DNA of 64,000 nucleotides, from contig NZ_JAPNLJ010000029.1 in NCBI RefSeq assembly GCF_026627445.1, forward strand, positions 1 to 64,000, written 5' to 3'. How positions within the stretch are numbered: position 1 is the first letter of the stretch; the number at the start of each line of letters is the position of its first letter. A program made the translations under genes and the position numbers. Source of the DNA: Streptomyces sp. H27-H1. GTDB taxonomy: Bacteria > Actinomycetota > Actinomycetes > Streptomycetales > Streptomycetaceae. Shown here in pieces: positions 9,160-17,792 of this stretch. Under the pieces are notes generated by a model. The model did no database searches and had not been told where the DNA came from. It saw nothing but the letters and a program-made list of their open reading frames with translations.

Positions 9160-9906
9160 ATGGCGGTCGTTGCGGGATGGGTGGGAGCGCTCGGAGTGCT
9201 GGGGGCGGCAGGGGCGGCGGGAGGGGCGGGGGTGCCGGTCGCGTCCGGACCCGCGGCCGCGGACGGGCCGGGGCCCGCCGCCGGCTTCGCCGTCGTCGCG
9301 GAGGTGGATCCGAGCATCGGGCAGGAGATGCGGTACGCCACCCCGCGCAATTTCACCGGCGCGGTCGTGGACGGGTACGACGAGCCGGTCTGCCTGCTCG
9401 CGCGGTCCGCCGCCGAGGCGCTGCGGCGGGCGCAGCGCGAGGTGTTGCGCAGCGGGTACTCGCTGCTGGTGTACGACTGCTACCGGCCGCAGCGGGCGGT
9501 CGACCGGTTCGTGCGGTGGGCCCGGGACGGGGCGGATCAGCGGACCAAGGCGGAGTTCTATCCGGAGGTGGCGAAGGACCGGCTGATCCCGGAGGGGTAC
9601 ATCGCCGAGAAGTCCGGGCACAGCCGGGGCAGCACCCTCGACGTGACCCTGGTGGGCCTCGGTGCCGGCCGCCGGGAGCCGCTCGACATGGGGACCCCGT
9701 TCGACTACTTCGATCCGCTCGCGCACACCGACAGCCCGCGGGTGACGGGCGTGGCCCGCGAACACCGGGAGCTGCTGGGGCGGGTGCTCGGCGGGCAGGG
9801 GTTCGTGAACCTGCCCGAGGAGTGGTGGCACTTCACCTACAAGCCGGAGGCGTTCCCGGACGCGTACTTCGACTTTCCCGTCTCTGTCGCCTCCGTTCAC
9901 CGCTGA
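9160..9906 (+). CDS. Secreted D-alanyl-D-alanine dipeptidase, VanX/M15 family
   Basis: Zinc peptidase likely to trim D-Ala-D-Ala or peptidoglycan peptides outside the membrane. The 248-residue protein starts with an Ala/Gly-rich hydrophobic signal sequence (about residues 1-30). The M15 zinc motif SGHSRGSTLD supplies His and Asp ligands, and EEWWHF supplies the catalytic Glu and third ligand His; DCYRPQRAV holds the conserved arginine. Three in-frame ATGs occur (9142, 9154, 9160); AAGGGG at 9147-9152 is correctly spaced only for 9160. Because it is exported and no vanH/vanA genes are adjacent, it is more likely a wall-turnover enzyme than a vancomycin-resistance determinant. Confidence 0.88.
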   Translation: MAVVAGWVGALGVLGAAGAAGGAGVPVASGPAAADGPGPAAGFAVVAEVDPSIGQEMRYATPRNFTGAVVDGYDEPVCLLARSAAEALRRAQREVLRSGYSLLVYDCYRPQRAVDRFVRWARDGADQRTKAEFYPEVAKDRLIPEGYIAEKSGHSRGSTLDVTLVGLGAGRREPLDMGTPFDYFDPLAHTDSPRVTGVAREHRELLGRVLGGQGFVNLPEEWWHFTYKPEAFPDAYFDFPVSVASVHR

Positions 9907-9919
9907 GTAGCGTGCCCGC

Positions 9920-10312
9920 ATGACTTTCAATTCGTACGAGGAGTTCTGGCCCTACTACGTCGCCATGCACTCCCGCGCCGCCACCCGCTGGATCCACCTC
10001 ACGGGCACTCTCACCGGTCTGGCCCTCACCACCTACGGGCTGGCGCGCGGCCGGAAGCGCTTTCTCGCCGCGCTCCCCCTGATCGGGTACGGGACGGCGT
10101 GGCCGGCGCACTTCCTGATCGAGCGGAACAATCCGGCCAGCTTCGGCAATCCGGGATGGTCGCTGCGCGGGGACGCGCAGATGATCCGGATGATGCTGGC
10201 CGGGCGGGACGCGGAGCTCGGCGAGATCGCGCGGAAGTGGCTCGCGGAGAACCCGTGCACGCCGGTGCGCTCCCGGGGGTGCGATCCCGCGCGTTCCCTG
10301 GCAGACTCCTGA
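9920..10312 (+). CDS. DUF962 (Mpo1-like) membrane protein
   Basis: 130-residue protein with the DUF962/Mpo1 opening NSYEEFWPYYVAMHSRAATR and paired conserved histidines (MHSR, WIHLTG). Two hydrophobic segments follow (about residues 30-42 and 48-62). The HFLIERNNPAS segment is also typical of the family. Yeast Mpo1 is an iron-dependent dioxygenase that oxidises 2-hydroxy fatty acids; whether the bacterial relative does the same is inference. It starts 13 bases after the dipeptidase and may be cotranscribed with it. The role of the gene here is unknown. Confidence 0.8.
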   Translation: MTFNSYEEFWPYYVAMHSRAATRWIHLTGTLTGLALTTYGLARGRKRFLAALPLIGYGTAWPAHFLIERNNPASFGNPGWSLRGDAQMIRMMLAGRDAELGEIARKWLAENPCTPVRSRGCDPARSLADS

Positions 10313-10344
10313 CGGTTCGTCAGATACCGGTTTCGGGAGGGGTC

Positions 10345-10800
10345 TTGGAACGCACACGTACACCCGTCGTCGGCGGGTGGTTCACCGGGGACGACGCGGA
10401 CGGCGGGTTCCGTCTGCTCGGCACCCGGTGCTCCGCCTGCGCCGCGGTGTTCTTCCCGCGCGAGGACGCCTACTGCCGCAATCCGCGCTGCCCGGGCGAC
10501 GGCGAGCTCGCCGAGACCCCGCTGTCCCCGCGCGGCCGGGTCTGGTCCTACACCGACGGGCGGTACCGGCCGCCCGCGCCATACGTGTCCGACCCGGACG
10601 CGCCCTGGACCCCGTACACCTTGGTCGCCGTGGAGCTGGAGGCCGAGGGGATGGTCGTCCTCGGGCAGGCGGCGCCCGGGGTGGGCATCGGCGATCTGGC
10701 GGTCGGCATGGAGGTCGAGGTGGTCGGCGGCGTGCTCAACGAGGAGGCCGGCACCACCTGGACCACCTGGCACTTCCGGCCCGTGGGGGTGAGCGGATGA
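10345..10800 (+). CDS. Zn-ribbon OB-fold (DUF35) acyl-CoA-associated protein
   Basis: Small partner protein for a thiolase-like enzyme. The 151-residue chain has an N-terminal rubredoxin-like zinc ribbon, CSAC then CRNPRC (about residues 30-51), followed by an OB-fold typical of DUF35 proteins such as the ChsH2 C-terminus and the partner domain of Ltp2 aldolases. The start is a TTG at 10345 with GGGAGG just upstream; no better ATG or GTG is in frame. Its stop overlaps the thiolase start (ATGA), so the two proteins are translated together and probably form a complex. Confidence 0.82.
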   Translation: MERTRTPVVGGWFTGDDADGGFRLLGTRCSACAAVFFPREDAYCRNPRCPGDGELAETPLSPRGRVWSYTDGRYRPPAPYVSDPDAPWTPYTLVAVELEAEGMVVLGQAAPGVGIGDLAVGMEVEVVGGVLNEEAGTTWTTWHFRPVGVSG

Positions 10801-11996
10801 GCTCCTCCGCGGGCGACATCGCCGTCCTCGGGGCAGGTATGCACCCGTGGGGCAAGTGGGGCCGCAGCTTCGTCGAGTACGGGCGGGCCGCCGCCCGGGC
10901 CGCGCTCGCCGACGCCGGGCTCGACTGGACCGACGTGCAGTCCATCGTCGGGGCCGACACCGTACGGTCCGGCTACCCGGGATACGTGGCCGGAGCCACC
11001 TTCGCGCAGGCGTTGGGCTGGCAGGGCGCCCGCGTGACCAGCGTCTACGCGGCCTGCGCGTCCGGCGCCCAGGCCATCGGCGCGGCCCGGGCGCAGATCA
11101 TGGCCGGCCTGGCCGACGTGGTCCTGGTGGTCGGTGCGGACGCCGCCCCGAAGGGGTTCTTCGCACCGGCGGGCGGCGACCGGCCGGACGACCCGGACTG
11201 GCTGCGCTTCCGGGTCCTGGGGGCCACCAACCCGGCGTACTTCGCGCTGTACGCCCGGCGCCGCATGGCCCTCTACGGGGACACCGGTGAGGACTTCGCG
11301 CAGGTCAAGGTGAAGAACGCGGCGGCCGGGCTGCTCAACCCGAACGCCCGCTACCGCAAGGCCGTGACGGCCGAGGAGGTGGCAGCCTCGGCGATCGTCG
11401 CCGATCCGCTGCGGCTACTGGACATCTGCGCCACCTCCGACGGGGGCGCGGCGCTGGTGCTGAGCAGCATGGACTTCGCGCGCTCCCGGGGGATCGCGGA
11501 CCCGGTGCGGATCCGGGCGGTGTCCACGGTGACGCCCACGTATCCCCGTACCGTCCTGGACCTGCCGGACATCGCCACCGACTCGACGACCGCCGCGGTC
11601 CCCGTGCCCGGCTCCTTCCGCGCCTCGATCGCGCGGGCCGCGTACGAGGAGGCGGGTCTCGGGCCGGACGACCTCTCGCTCGCCGAGGTCTACGACCTGT
11701 CCACCGCGCTCGAGCTGGAGTGGTACGAGGACATCGGCCTGTGCGGTGAGGGCGAGGGGGCCAAGCTCGTGCGGGACGGCGCGACCGCGCTCGGCGGGCG
11801 GATCCCCGTCAACACCAGCGGCGGACTGGCGTCGTTCGGGGAGGCGGTGCCGGCGCAGGCCATCGCCCAGGTGTGCGAGCTGACCTGGCAGCTCCGGGGC
11901 ACTGCCGGGGACCGGCAGGTGGCGGGAGCGCGGGCCGGAATCACCGCCAACCAGGGGCTGTTCGGGCACGGATCTGCGGTCGTCGCCGTGCGCTAG
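10797..11996 (+). CDS. Thiolase-fold / lipid-transfer-type acyl-CoA protein
   Basis: 399-residue thiolase-superfamily protein of the SCP-2 thiolase/Ltp branch. The nucleophile loop position reads YAACASGAQA, and the C-terminal Gly-rich loop is NQGLFGHGSA. The usual thiolase HEAF-type His loop appears as AEVYDLSTALE, so classical thiolysis is uncertain. Paired with a DUF35 protein it resembles the ChsH2/Ltp2 steroid side-chain retro-aldolase pair, but no steroid genes are nearby. ATG at 10797 overlaps the upstream stop by four bases. The substrate is not predictable from the sequence. Confidence 0.82.
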   Translation: MSSSAGDIAVLGAGMHPWGKWGRSFVEYGRAAARAALADAGLDWTDVQSIVGADTVRSGYPGYVAGATFAQALGWQGARVTSVYAACASGAQAIGAARAQIMAGLADVVLVVGADAAPKGFFAPAGGDRPDDPDWLRFRVLGATNPAYFALYARRRMALYGDTGEDFAQVKVKNAAAGLLNPNARYRKAVTAEEVAASAIVADPLRLLDICATSDGGAALVLSSMDFARSRGIADPVRIRAVSTVTPTYPRTVLDLPDIATDSTTAAVPVPGSFRASIARAAYEEAGLGPDDLSLAEVYDLSTALELEWYEDIGLCGEGEGAKLVRDGATALGGRIPVNTSGGLASFGEAVPAQAIAQVCELTWQLRGTAGDRQVAGARAGITANQGLFGHGSAVVAVR

Positions 11997-12130
11997 TGCT
12001 GTGGAGCGGGGACCGGTGGACCGGTGAACAGGGGCTGCTGTCCGAACGCTTGACGGCCCCCGGTGACGGGTTCACACTCTCTCCACGGTCCCGGGCCGCC
12101 ACCGGGACATCCGATCCCCCCATGAGAGCT

Positions 12131-12166
12131 GCGGCCCGTACCCCAGTCGGCGGGGGTACGGGCCGC
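12131..12166. terminator. Hairpin between thiolase and cvnD
   Basis: Perfect 14-base stem GCGGCCCGTACCCC (12131-12144) with GGGGTACGGGCCGC (12153-12166) and an 8-base loop, placed between convergent genes. A strong bidirectional terminator. Confidence 0.85.
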
Positions 12167-12174
12167 CTCCATGT

Positions 12175-12801
12175 CTAGGCCTCCGCCGTGAGGCTCCGGC
12201 GGCGGGCCCTGGCCAGGGTCATCGCGTGTTCCACGACCCCCACCAGGACGTCCTTCACCGACTCCCGGTCCCGCGCGTCGCACAGCAGCACCGGCACCTC
12301 GGGAGTGAGGTCCAGGGCTTCCCGAACGGCCACCACGGGGTGCTGGTCGGCTCCGGCGAAGCAGTTCACTGCCACCACGAAGGGGATCTCGCGCCGTTCG
12401 AAGTAGTCGATGGCGGCGAAGCAGTCGGCCAGCCGACGGGTGTCCGCGAGGACGACCGCGCCGAGCGAGCCCTGGGCCAACTCGTCCCACAGGAACCAGA
12501 AACGGTCCTGTCCGGGGGTGCCGAACAGGTACAGCACCAGGTCCTCGCGCAGGGTGATGCGCCCGAAGTCCATGGCCACGGTGGTCGTGCTCTTGCCTTC
12601 CACTCCCTCGATGTCGTCGATACCGCGGCCCGGCTCGGAGAGGCGTTCCTCCGTCCGGAGCGGTCGAATCTCGCTCACTGCACTGACCAGGGTGGTCTTG
12701 CCCACCCCGAAACCGCCCGCGACCAGGATCTTCAAGGTCAGCGGCTCTACCGGCGTCACGGCATGCATGGCGCCGGTGCGGCTAGAGCGCCCGAAGGCCA
12801 T
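12175..12801 (-). CDS. cvnD: Conservon small GTPase, CvnD family
   Basis: Ras-like GTP-binding protein of a Streptomyces conservon, thought to act at the membrane with CvnA-C in a system likened to eukaryotic G-protein coupled sensing. The 208-residue protein has the P-loop GGFGVGKTT (about 29-37) and the switch II/G3 element LFGTPGQDRF. The expected NKxD motif is replaced by VAVNCFAGAD, usual for this family. It overlaps cvnC by 20 bases; an internal ATG at 12768 (MHAVTPVEPLTLK) is an alternative start. Last gene of cvnABCD; the conservon number is not assigned here. Confidence 0.92.
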   Translation of the reverse strand: MAFGRSSRTGAMHAVTPVEPLTLKILVAGGFGVGKTTLVSAVSEIRPLRTEERLSEPGRGIDDIEGVEGKSTTTVAMDFGRITLREDLVLYLFGTPGQDRFWFLWDELAQGSLGAVVLADTRRLADCFAAIDYFERREIPFVVAVNCFAGADQHPVVAVREALDLTPEVPVLLCDARDRESVKDVLVGVVEHAMTLARARRRSLTAEA

Positions 12802-13231
12802 CGATCACCTCACGCAGTACGGATTCGTCGGGCAGTTCGGCCGGGGGGACCGGCCGGGTCACGTGTACCAGTTCGTCGTCGACGAGATCGCCGATCAGGA
12901 CGCGGACGACCCCGACCGCGAGATCGAGCTCGGCCGCGAGTTCCGCGACGGACTGTGGGCGCAGCCGGCACATCCCGAGGATGTGGGCGTGTTCCGGGGA
13001 CAAGGTCGCGTCCCAGACCGGGTCCTCGGCCGCGGATTCCGCGACCACCAGCGCGATCAGGTCGAGCCGGTGCTGTCCGGCGTGGCTGGTCCGGCCGCGG
13101 GTCATCGCGTACGGACGCACCACCGGACCCGCGTCATCGTCGAACCACTGGTCGCAGGCGGCGTCGGACGCGGCGGCGGGGGTGTGGGCGGGCTGGTCCT
13201 TGTCGGAATCGCTCATGCCGTCCGATCTCAC
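12782..13231 (-). CDS. cvnC: Conservon DUF742 protein, CvnC family
   Basis: 149-residue DUF742 protein with the winged-helix-like segment around CRLRPQSVAELAAELDLAVG and the typical VRVLIGDLVDDELV. In conservons CvnC binds the other Cvn proteins; its biochemical role is unclear. The GTG at 13231 overlaps the cvnB stop as GTGA, indicating translational coupling; an ATG five codons in (13216) is the alternative start. The N-terminal ~30 residues are acidic and low in complexity. Confidence 0.9.
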   Translation of the reverse strand: MRSDGMSDSDKDQPAHTPAAASDAACDQWFDDDAGPVVRPYAMTRGRTSHAGQHRLDLIALVVAESAAEDPVWDATLSPEHAHILGMCRLRPQSVAELAAELDLAVGVVRVLIGDLVDDELVHVTRPVPPAELPDESVLREVIDGLRAL

Positions 13232-13665
13232 CCTCCGGCTGGCAGCCCGGTGCGCGGGGCGGTCGCCAGGTGGTCTCCGACGCGCTTGACCATGAGGGTC
13301 ATCTCGTACGCGACCTGGCCGACGTCGGAGTCCGCGTCGGCGAACACCGCGAGGCAGCTGCCGTCGCCGGCCGCCATGACGAAGAGGAACGCCTCGTCCA
13401 GCTCGACCACGGTCTGGCGGACCTTGCCGGAGTCGAAGTGGCGGCCGACGCCCTTGGCCAGGCTGTGGAAGCCGGAGGCCACCGCGGCAAGGTGCTCACT
13501 GTCCTCCCGGGTGAGGTCCTTGGAGCTGCCGGTGGGCAGACCGTCGCCGGAGAGGACCACTGCCTTGCGGATACTGGCGACCCGGTCGACGAGCTCGTCG
13601 AGGAGCCAGTTGAGCGGGCCGGAGCCACGGCCCCTGGTGTCATTGCCGGACTGCGGTGCGGTCAT
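13228..13665 (-). CDS. cvnB: Conservon roadblock/LC7 protein, CvnB family
   Basis: 145-residue roadblock/LC7 domain protein starting LNWLLDELVDRV after a short polar leader, with the characteristic GDGLPTGSS turn and a C-terminal MTLMVKRVGDHL helix. Roadblock proteins are often GTPase regulators, so this is a candidate regulator of the cvnD GTPase. ATG at 13665 overlaps the cvnA stop as ATGA. Confidence 0.92.
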   Translation of the reverse strand: MTAPQSGNDTRGRGSGPLNWLLDELVDRVASIRKAVVLSGDGLPTGSSKDLTREDSEHLAAVASGFHSLAKGVGRHFDSGKVRQTVVELDEAFLFVMAAGDGSCLAVFADADSDVGQVAYEMTLMVKRVGDHLATAPRTGLPAGG

Positions 13666-16600
13666 CGACCGTCCCCTTCGTTCTCGCATCCGGAACCGGT
13701 GGCGGCAGGGGTGCCGGCCTCGGTCGCGGACTGGTGTGGTGCGTTCTGCTGCGCTTGCCGTGTCCGGCCGGCCTGCTCTGCCTGCGCCGACTGATCTGCT
13801 TGCTCTGCCTGCTCTGCCTGCTGCCGCGCGTGATGGTCGCGGCCCGCGGTCCAGCCGCGCTGGAGCGAGGACATGCGCCGGCGTACGTCCTCCGCGTCGC
13901 GGTCGGCCCCCCGGTCGGCGGCGGCTTCGGCGGGTGCGGGGGCCGGGCCCTCCTTGAGCTGGGGCGCGAGGTTGGCCTGTCGGATCCGGCGGGGCAGGGT
14001 CGTGGCCTTGCCCGGACCCTGCGTCGCCGGACCGGGCCGGAGCGGCCCGGACGGAGCCGGGGCGGAGTGCGCGGTCGCGGCGTGCGCCGGCGCGTTCGGG
14101 ACCAGCCCCTCCTGCGCGGGGTCCGGGACCGCCGAGACGGGACGGGGCTCGACGCGGCGGCCGTGGTCGGCGACCAGGGTCGGGGCGGGCCGGCGACGCG
14201 GGAGCGGCACGGCGCCCGGCGAGCGGGGACCGTCGGGGCGGGTGGAGTCCGCGCGCGCGGACTCCAGGCGGACCGGGCCGGTGGGCGGCAGGGGCTCACG
14301 GTCCCGGTGGTCACGGTCGCGGCGCTCACGGCTCCGGTCGCGGTCCCGGTCGTGGTTGCGGTCGCGGAGGCTTTCCCGGCCCGCGTCGCGTTCGGCGAGA
14401 CGGGCACCGCCCCGCTCGGCGGGGGTCTCGGCGGACCGGTCGCCCTTCCAGAGGCCCGCGCGGTCGCCCGAGCCGTCCGCGGCCCTCTCGCCCATCCGGT
14501 CCGCCACGCGCTCGATCTTCCGGGGACCGCCGTGGTCGGTGTGCCGCTCCGTGTGCGGGCGGCCCGCCGGGCGCAGGCCGAGCAGGGAACTGCGCGAGAA
14601 GCCGTTCGGCGGGGTCTCGTCGTCGAGGGTGGCCATGGCGGGCCTGCCCCTGGCTCCGGAGACCGCGGCGAGCCCGGTGGCGCCCGCCCTGCCGGTGGGG
14701 GCGTCCTCCAGGGCCGGGCCGGGCTCGTCCAGCCCCAGCATGCCGATCGGGGCCTCCAGTTCGACGGGGCCGCGCAGTCCGGCGCCGGACGGGAGCCCGC
14801 GGTCGGCGCCGGCGCTCTCGACGACGACCTTCGGGCGGGCTGAGCCGGCCGGGCCGCCGATCGCCCTGCCACCGGCCAGGCGAATGCCGGCGCCGTTGGT
14901 CTCGGGAGCCTCCGTCAGCAGGGCCACCGGGAGGAAGACCACCGCGGTGGTGCCTCCGTAGGGGCTGATCTGGAGGCGCACCTTGACGTCGTGCCGGTGC
15001 GCGAGGCGGCTGACCACGAACAGGCCGAGCCGGTCGGTGTCGGAGAGTTCGAACTCGGAGGTCTCGGCGAGCCGGAGGTTCGCGTCGAACAGCGCCTCGG
15101 AGGTCATGCCGAGGCCGCGGTCGTGGATCTCCAGGGTGAAGCCGTTGGCCACGGGCTCGCCGAGAACCTGGACCGCTGTGTGCGGAGGGGAGAAGACGGT
15201 GGCGTTCTCCAGGAGTTCGGCGATGAGGTGGGTGACGTCGGCCACGGCCGGGCCGGCGATGCCCAGCCGCGGCAGCCGGCGTACCTCGATGCGCTCGTAG
15301 TCCTCCACCTCGGCGACGGCCGCCCGTACGACGTCCATCAGCTGGATGGGCTTGCGCCACTGGCGGGAGGGCGCGGCGCCGGAGAGGATCACCAGGCCCT
15401 CGGCGTGGCGGCGCATGCGGGTGGTCATGTGGTCGAGGCGGAAGAGGTCGGCGAGCTCCTCGGTGTCCTCGGTGCGCCGCTCCATGGTGTCGAGCAGGGT
15501 GAGCTGGCGGTGCAGCAGCACCTGGTTGCGGCGGGCCAGGTTGACGAAGACCTCGGAGACCCCGCGTCGCAGTTCGGACTGTTTGACGGCGGCCTCGATG
15601 GCTGCCCGCTGGAGGGAGTTGAGGGCCTGGCCGACCTGGCCGACCTCGTCCTTCTCGTACTCCAGGCGGGGGGCCTCGGTCTCCACGTCCACGTGTTCGC
15701 CGGCCGCGAGGCGGCGCATCACGCCGGGGAGGCGGATGCCGGAGACCTCGTGGGCCTCCTTGCGGAGCCGGGACAGGTCGCGGATCAGGTCTCGGCCGAT
15801 GCGTACGGACAGGACGAGGGAGACGATCAGGGCGATGAACCCGAGGACGCCGGCGAGGGCGGCCTGGACCAGGACGTCCATGGCCACGGGCTCTACGCGC
15901 TCCTGGTAGCGGTCGCCCGCGGCGGTGCCCATGACGGCGAGCTCTTCGAGCACCTTGCCCGCGGCCTCGTCCCACTGGGCCGCGGTCACGTTGCGCGGGC
16001 TGTGGGTCGGGCCCTGGACGAGGAACCGTTCCTCTGCCTCGCGCAGGGAGCGGCTCTCCGGGTTGTTCCAGTACTGCTCGAACTGCTCCCGGTCGGAGGC
16101 CGGGAGGATCGCGAGGTTGAACTCGTAGAGCAGCTTGCGGTTGGCCACGAGGTCGGAGACGTGCCGGATGTCCGCCTGGCTGACGTTGCGGGCGGCGAGG
16201 GCCCCGGCGACGAGGGCGTCCTCGCGCGAGAGCGTCTCGCGGGCGCGGGTGACGCCGACGAGGGCGCGGCCCTGCTTGTCCATCTCCACGTTCTGGAGCG
16301 CGTGGAGGTTCATGAGGAACTCGTAGCAGGGGTCCACGAGCCGGTTGTAGAGCTCCAGGGCCTGATTGGTGTCGAGGGAGCCCCCGTCCACCGCGCTGCG
16401 CAGTGCTCCGATGCTGCGGAAGGCTTCGAGGATGGAGCTCAGGCGCTCGGCGGCGCCCGGGGTGAGTTCGTCGACGAGGTCGGGGTCCCTGGCGTCGGCG
16501 GAGATCCTCTCCACCATCTCGTCCGTCGCCGCGCGGCTCTTGTCCAGCCCGGTGGTGGCGTTGGAGGCGCGCGGGTCGCCGATGACCACGAGGGTCTGGC

Positions 16601-16799
16601 GGCGCTCCTTCTGGATGACGCGGACGACGTCCTCCACCGGGTAGCCGACCTTGTCTATGACGTAGGCGACGCCGAGCAGTTGGACGGCCTGTCGGCCGGT
16701 GATCACCGTTGCGAAGCCCCAGAGGGCGGTCAGGGAGACGAGCGGCACAAGGAGCAACGCCACGATCTTCCGGCGGATGGACTTCCCGCGAAAGCGCAT
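13662..16799 (-). CDS. cvnA: Conservon sensor histidine kinase-like protein, CvnA family
   Basis: 1045-residue membrane sensor. Transmembrane segments at about residues 12-32 and 313-335 bracket an extracellular NIT (nitrate/nitrite-type) domain. A HAMP-like linker follows, then an HATPase_c domain with N-box LIAELLENATVFSPP and the DRGLGM element. The usual phospho-accepting His box is not evident; RNQVLLHRQLTLLD contains the closest candidate. The last ~350 residues are a Pro/Arg/Asp-rich disordered tail ending in QAEQAEQAD-type repeats. A strong ribosome-binding site (GGGGAGG) precedes the ATG. It heads the cvnABCD operon; no cvnE P450 follows. Confidence 0.93.
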   Translation of the reverse strand: MRFRGKSIRRKIVALLLVPLVSLTALWGFATVITGRQAVQLLGVAYVIDKVGYPVEDVVRVIQKERRQTLVVIGDPRASNATTGLDKSRAATDEMVERISADARDPDLVDELTPGAAERLSSILEAFRSIGALRSAVDGGSLDTNQALELYNRLVDPCYEFLMNLHALQNVEMDKQGRALVGVTRARETLSREDALVAGALAARNVSQADIRHVSDLVANRKLLYEFNLAILPASDREQFEQYWNNPESRSLREAEERFLVQGPTHSPRNVTAAQWDEAAGKVLEELAVMGTAAGDRYQERVEPVAMDVLVQAALAGVLGFIALIVSLVLSVRIGRDLIRDLSRLRKEAHEVSGIRLPGVMRRLAAGEHVDVETEAPRLEYEKDEVGQVGQALNSLQRAAIEAAVKQSELRRGVSEVFVNLARRNQVLLHRQLTLLDTMERRTEDTEELADLFRLDHMTTRMRRHAEGLVILSGAAPSRQWRKPIQLMDVVRAAVAEVEDYERIEVRRLPRLGIAGPAVADVTHLIAELLENATVFSPPHTAVQVLGEPVANGFTLEIHDRGLGMTSEALFDANLRLAETSEFELSDTDRLGLFVVSRLAHRHDVKVRLQISPYGGTTAVVFLPVALLTEAPETNGAGIRLAGGRAIGGPAGSARPKVVVESAGADRGLPSGAGLRGPVELEAPIGMLGLDEPGPALEDAPTGRAGATGLAAVSGARGRPAMATLDDETPPNGFSRSSLLGLRPAGRPHTERHTDHGGPRKIERVADRMGERAADGSGDRAGLWKGDRSAETPAERGGARLAERDAGRESLRDRNHDRDRDRSRERRDRDHRDREPLPPTGPVRLESARADSTRPDGPRSPGAVPLPRRRPAPTLVADHGRRVEPRPVSAVPDPAQEGLVPNAPAHAATAHSAPAPSGPLRPGPATQGPGKATTLPRRIRQANLAPQLKEGPAPAPAEAAADRGADRDAEDVRRRMSSLQRGWTAGRDHHARQQAEQAEQADQSAQAEQAGRTRQAQQNAPHQSATEAGTPAATGSGCENEGDGR

Positions 16800-17160
16800 G
16801 GCCTCCCCAGCCTCCCCCAGCTCAACCCCGTTGTCGGAGGTTGGCGTTCCGTCAATTAAACGGCGTGAGCCTACTACTGCCGCGGCGAACCTTCGAAGAC
16901 CTGTCCGGACGTTTTCGGCCTGACCCCCGGGCGAAGATCACGAGTTGTCCGATAGTTCCGGTGAAGTGCGGCCCGATATGTGGCAGATGACACTCGGTGG
17001 GGCCTCGGTACCCGCAGCAGAATGGATGGCTGGAATTCTTCGTTCCGCGACACTTCGGGACGGCTCGCGCATCCGGGATCCGGGAATCTCTCGGCCGCTT
17101 CGTGCGTCTAGCTGTTCGGGGCGGGGCATGAGCTGCCACGTGGAGGGCAGGGAGCTGAGC
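16800..17160. other. Divergent promoter region, cvnA and small membrane protein
   Basis: 361 bases without a gene. On the minus strand TAGGCT (16868-16873) lies 18 bases after TTCGAA (16892-16897), a weak candidate for the cvnA promoter. An ATTAAA-containing AT-rich patch sits near 16855. Nothing else is recognisable, and the open frames here lack family resemblance or ribosome-binding sites. Confidence 0.4.
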
Positions 17161-17631
17161 ATGGCGAAGACGTACGAGGACGACGACGCGGGGGCCGGGG
17201 CGCCTGGGGAGCAGCCCCTGTGGGTGGAACAGCCGGCGGAGCGGCGGCGGATGCCGGACACGGTGCGGAGATCCGCCGTGCGCGCGGTGCTGATCGTGGC
17301 CGTGACGCTGACGGTCGCCACGATCACCTTCTTCCTGACGGTCACCGGCTCCTGGCTGGCCCTTCCCCTGTCGCTGGTCGCGATAGCGGGGACGGTCGTG
17401 GCCACGTGGGGGGTGCTCGACGTGCTGATCACCCGGCAGACGTGGAACCAGCGCTACGGAGTGGTCTCGGAGCCCAGCAGTACGGCGCGGGACCGGCGGC
17501 GCGAGCGGCGCAGGGTACGCCGGGAGGCCCGGGCGGCTCCCGGCGCGCCGGTGCGGCAGCCGGAGCGCATACCCGGGCGCGGTGAGGCCGCGGGCATCTG
17601 GCCGCCGCCGTCCGGCACCGGGCGGGGCTGA
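17161..17631 (+). CDS. Small two-helix membrane protein, hypothetical
   Basis: 156-residue protein with two adjacent transmembrane helices (about residues 41-61 and 64-84, hydrophobic runs beginning AVLIVAVTLTVATITFFL and ALPLSLVAIAGTVVATW). The N-terminal ~35 residues are acidic, and the C-terminal tail is highly basic (RDRRRERRRVRREAR) and probably cytoplasmic. Start ATG at 17161 is chosen for MAKTYEDDD with AGGGAG upstream. It stands alone, convergent with the giant ATPase gene. No function is known to me. Confidence 0.7.
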   Translation: MAKTYEDDDAGAGAPGEQPLWVEQPAERRRMPDTVRRSAVRAVLIVAVTLTVATITFFLTVTGSWLALPLSLVAIAGTVVATWGVLDVLITRQTWNQRYGVVSEPSSTARDRRRERRRVRREARAAPGAPVRQPERIPGRGEAAGIWPPPSGTGRG

Positions 17632-17792
17632 CCCGTAGCGGACGGGACCGACCCGTACCGGGCGTTGGGCGCGTACGGGGGCCTGACGGGGCTCCGTGGG
17701 GCCCACGGCCGCCGTCCGGTCCGGGTGGGGCCGGGGCCCCCGCCGCACGGCCCTGCCGGGGCCCTCACACGGCGGCCCGGGCGAGGGGCTCG

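Noticed and set aside
9160..9906. VanX-type vancomycin resistance gene
   Set aside because: The protein is exported and vanR/S, vanH and vanA-type genes are missing nearby; more likely a general cell-wall dipeptidase.
13656..14843. 395-codon plus-strand frame opposite the cvnA tail
   Set aside because: Shadow of the Pro/Arg-rich tail of cvnA; no ribosome-binding site or family resemblance.
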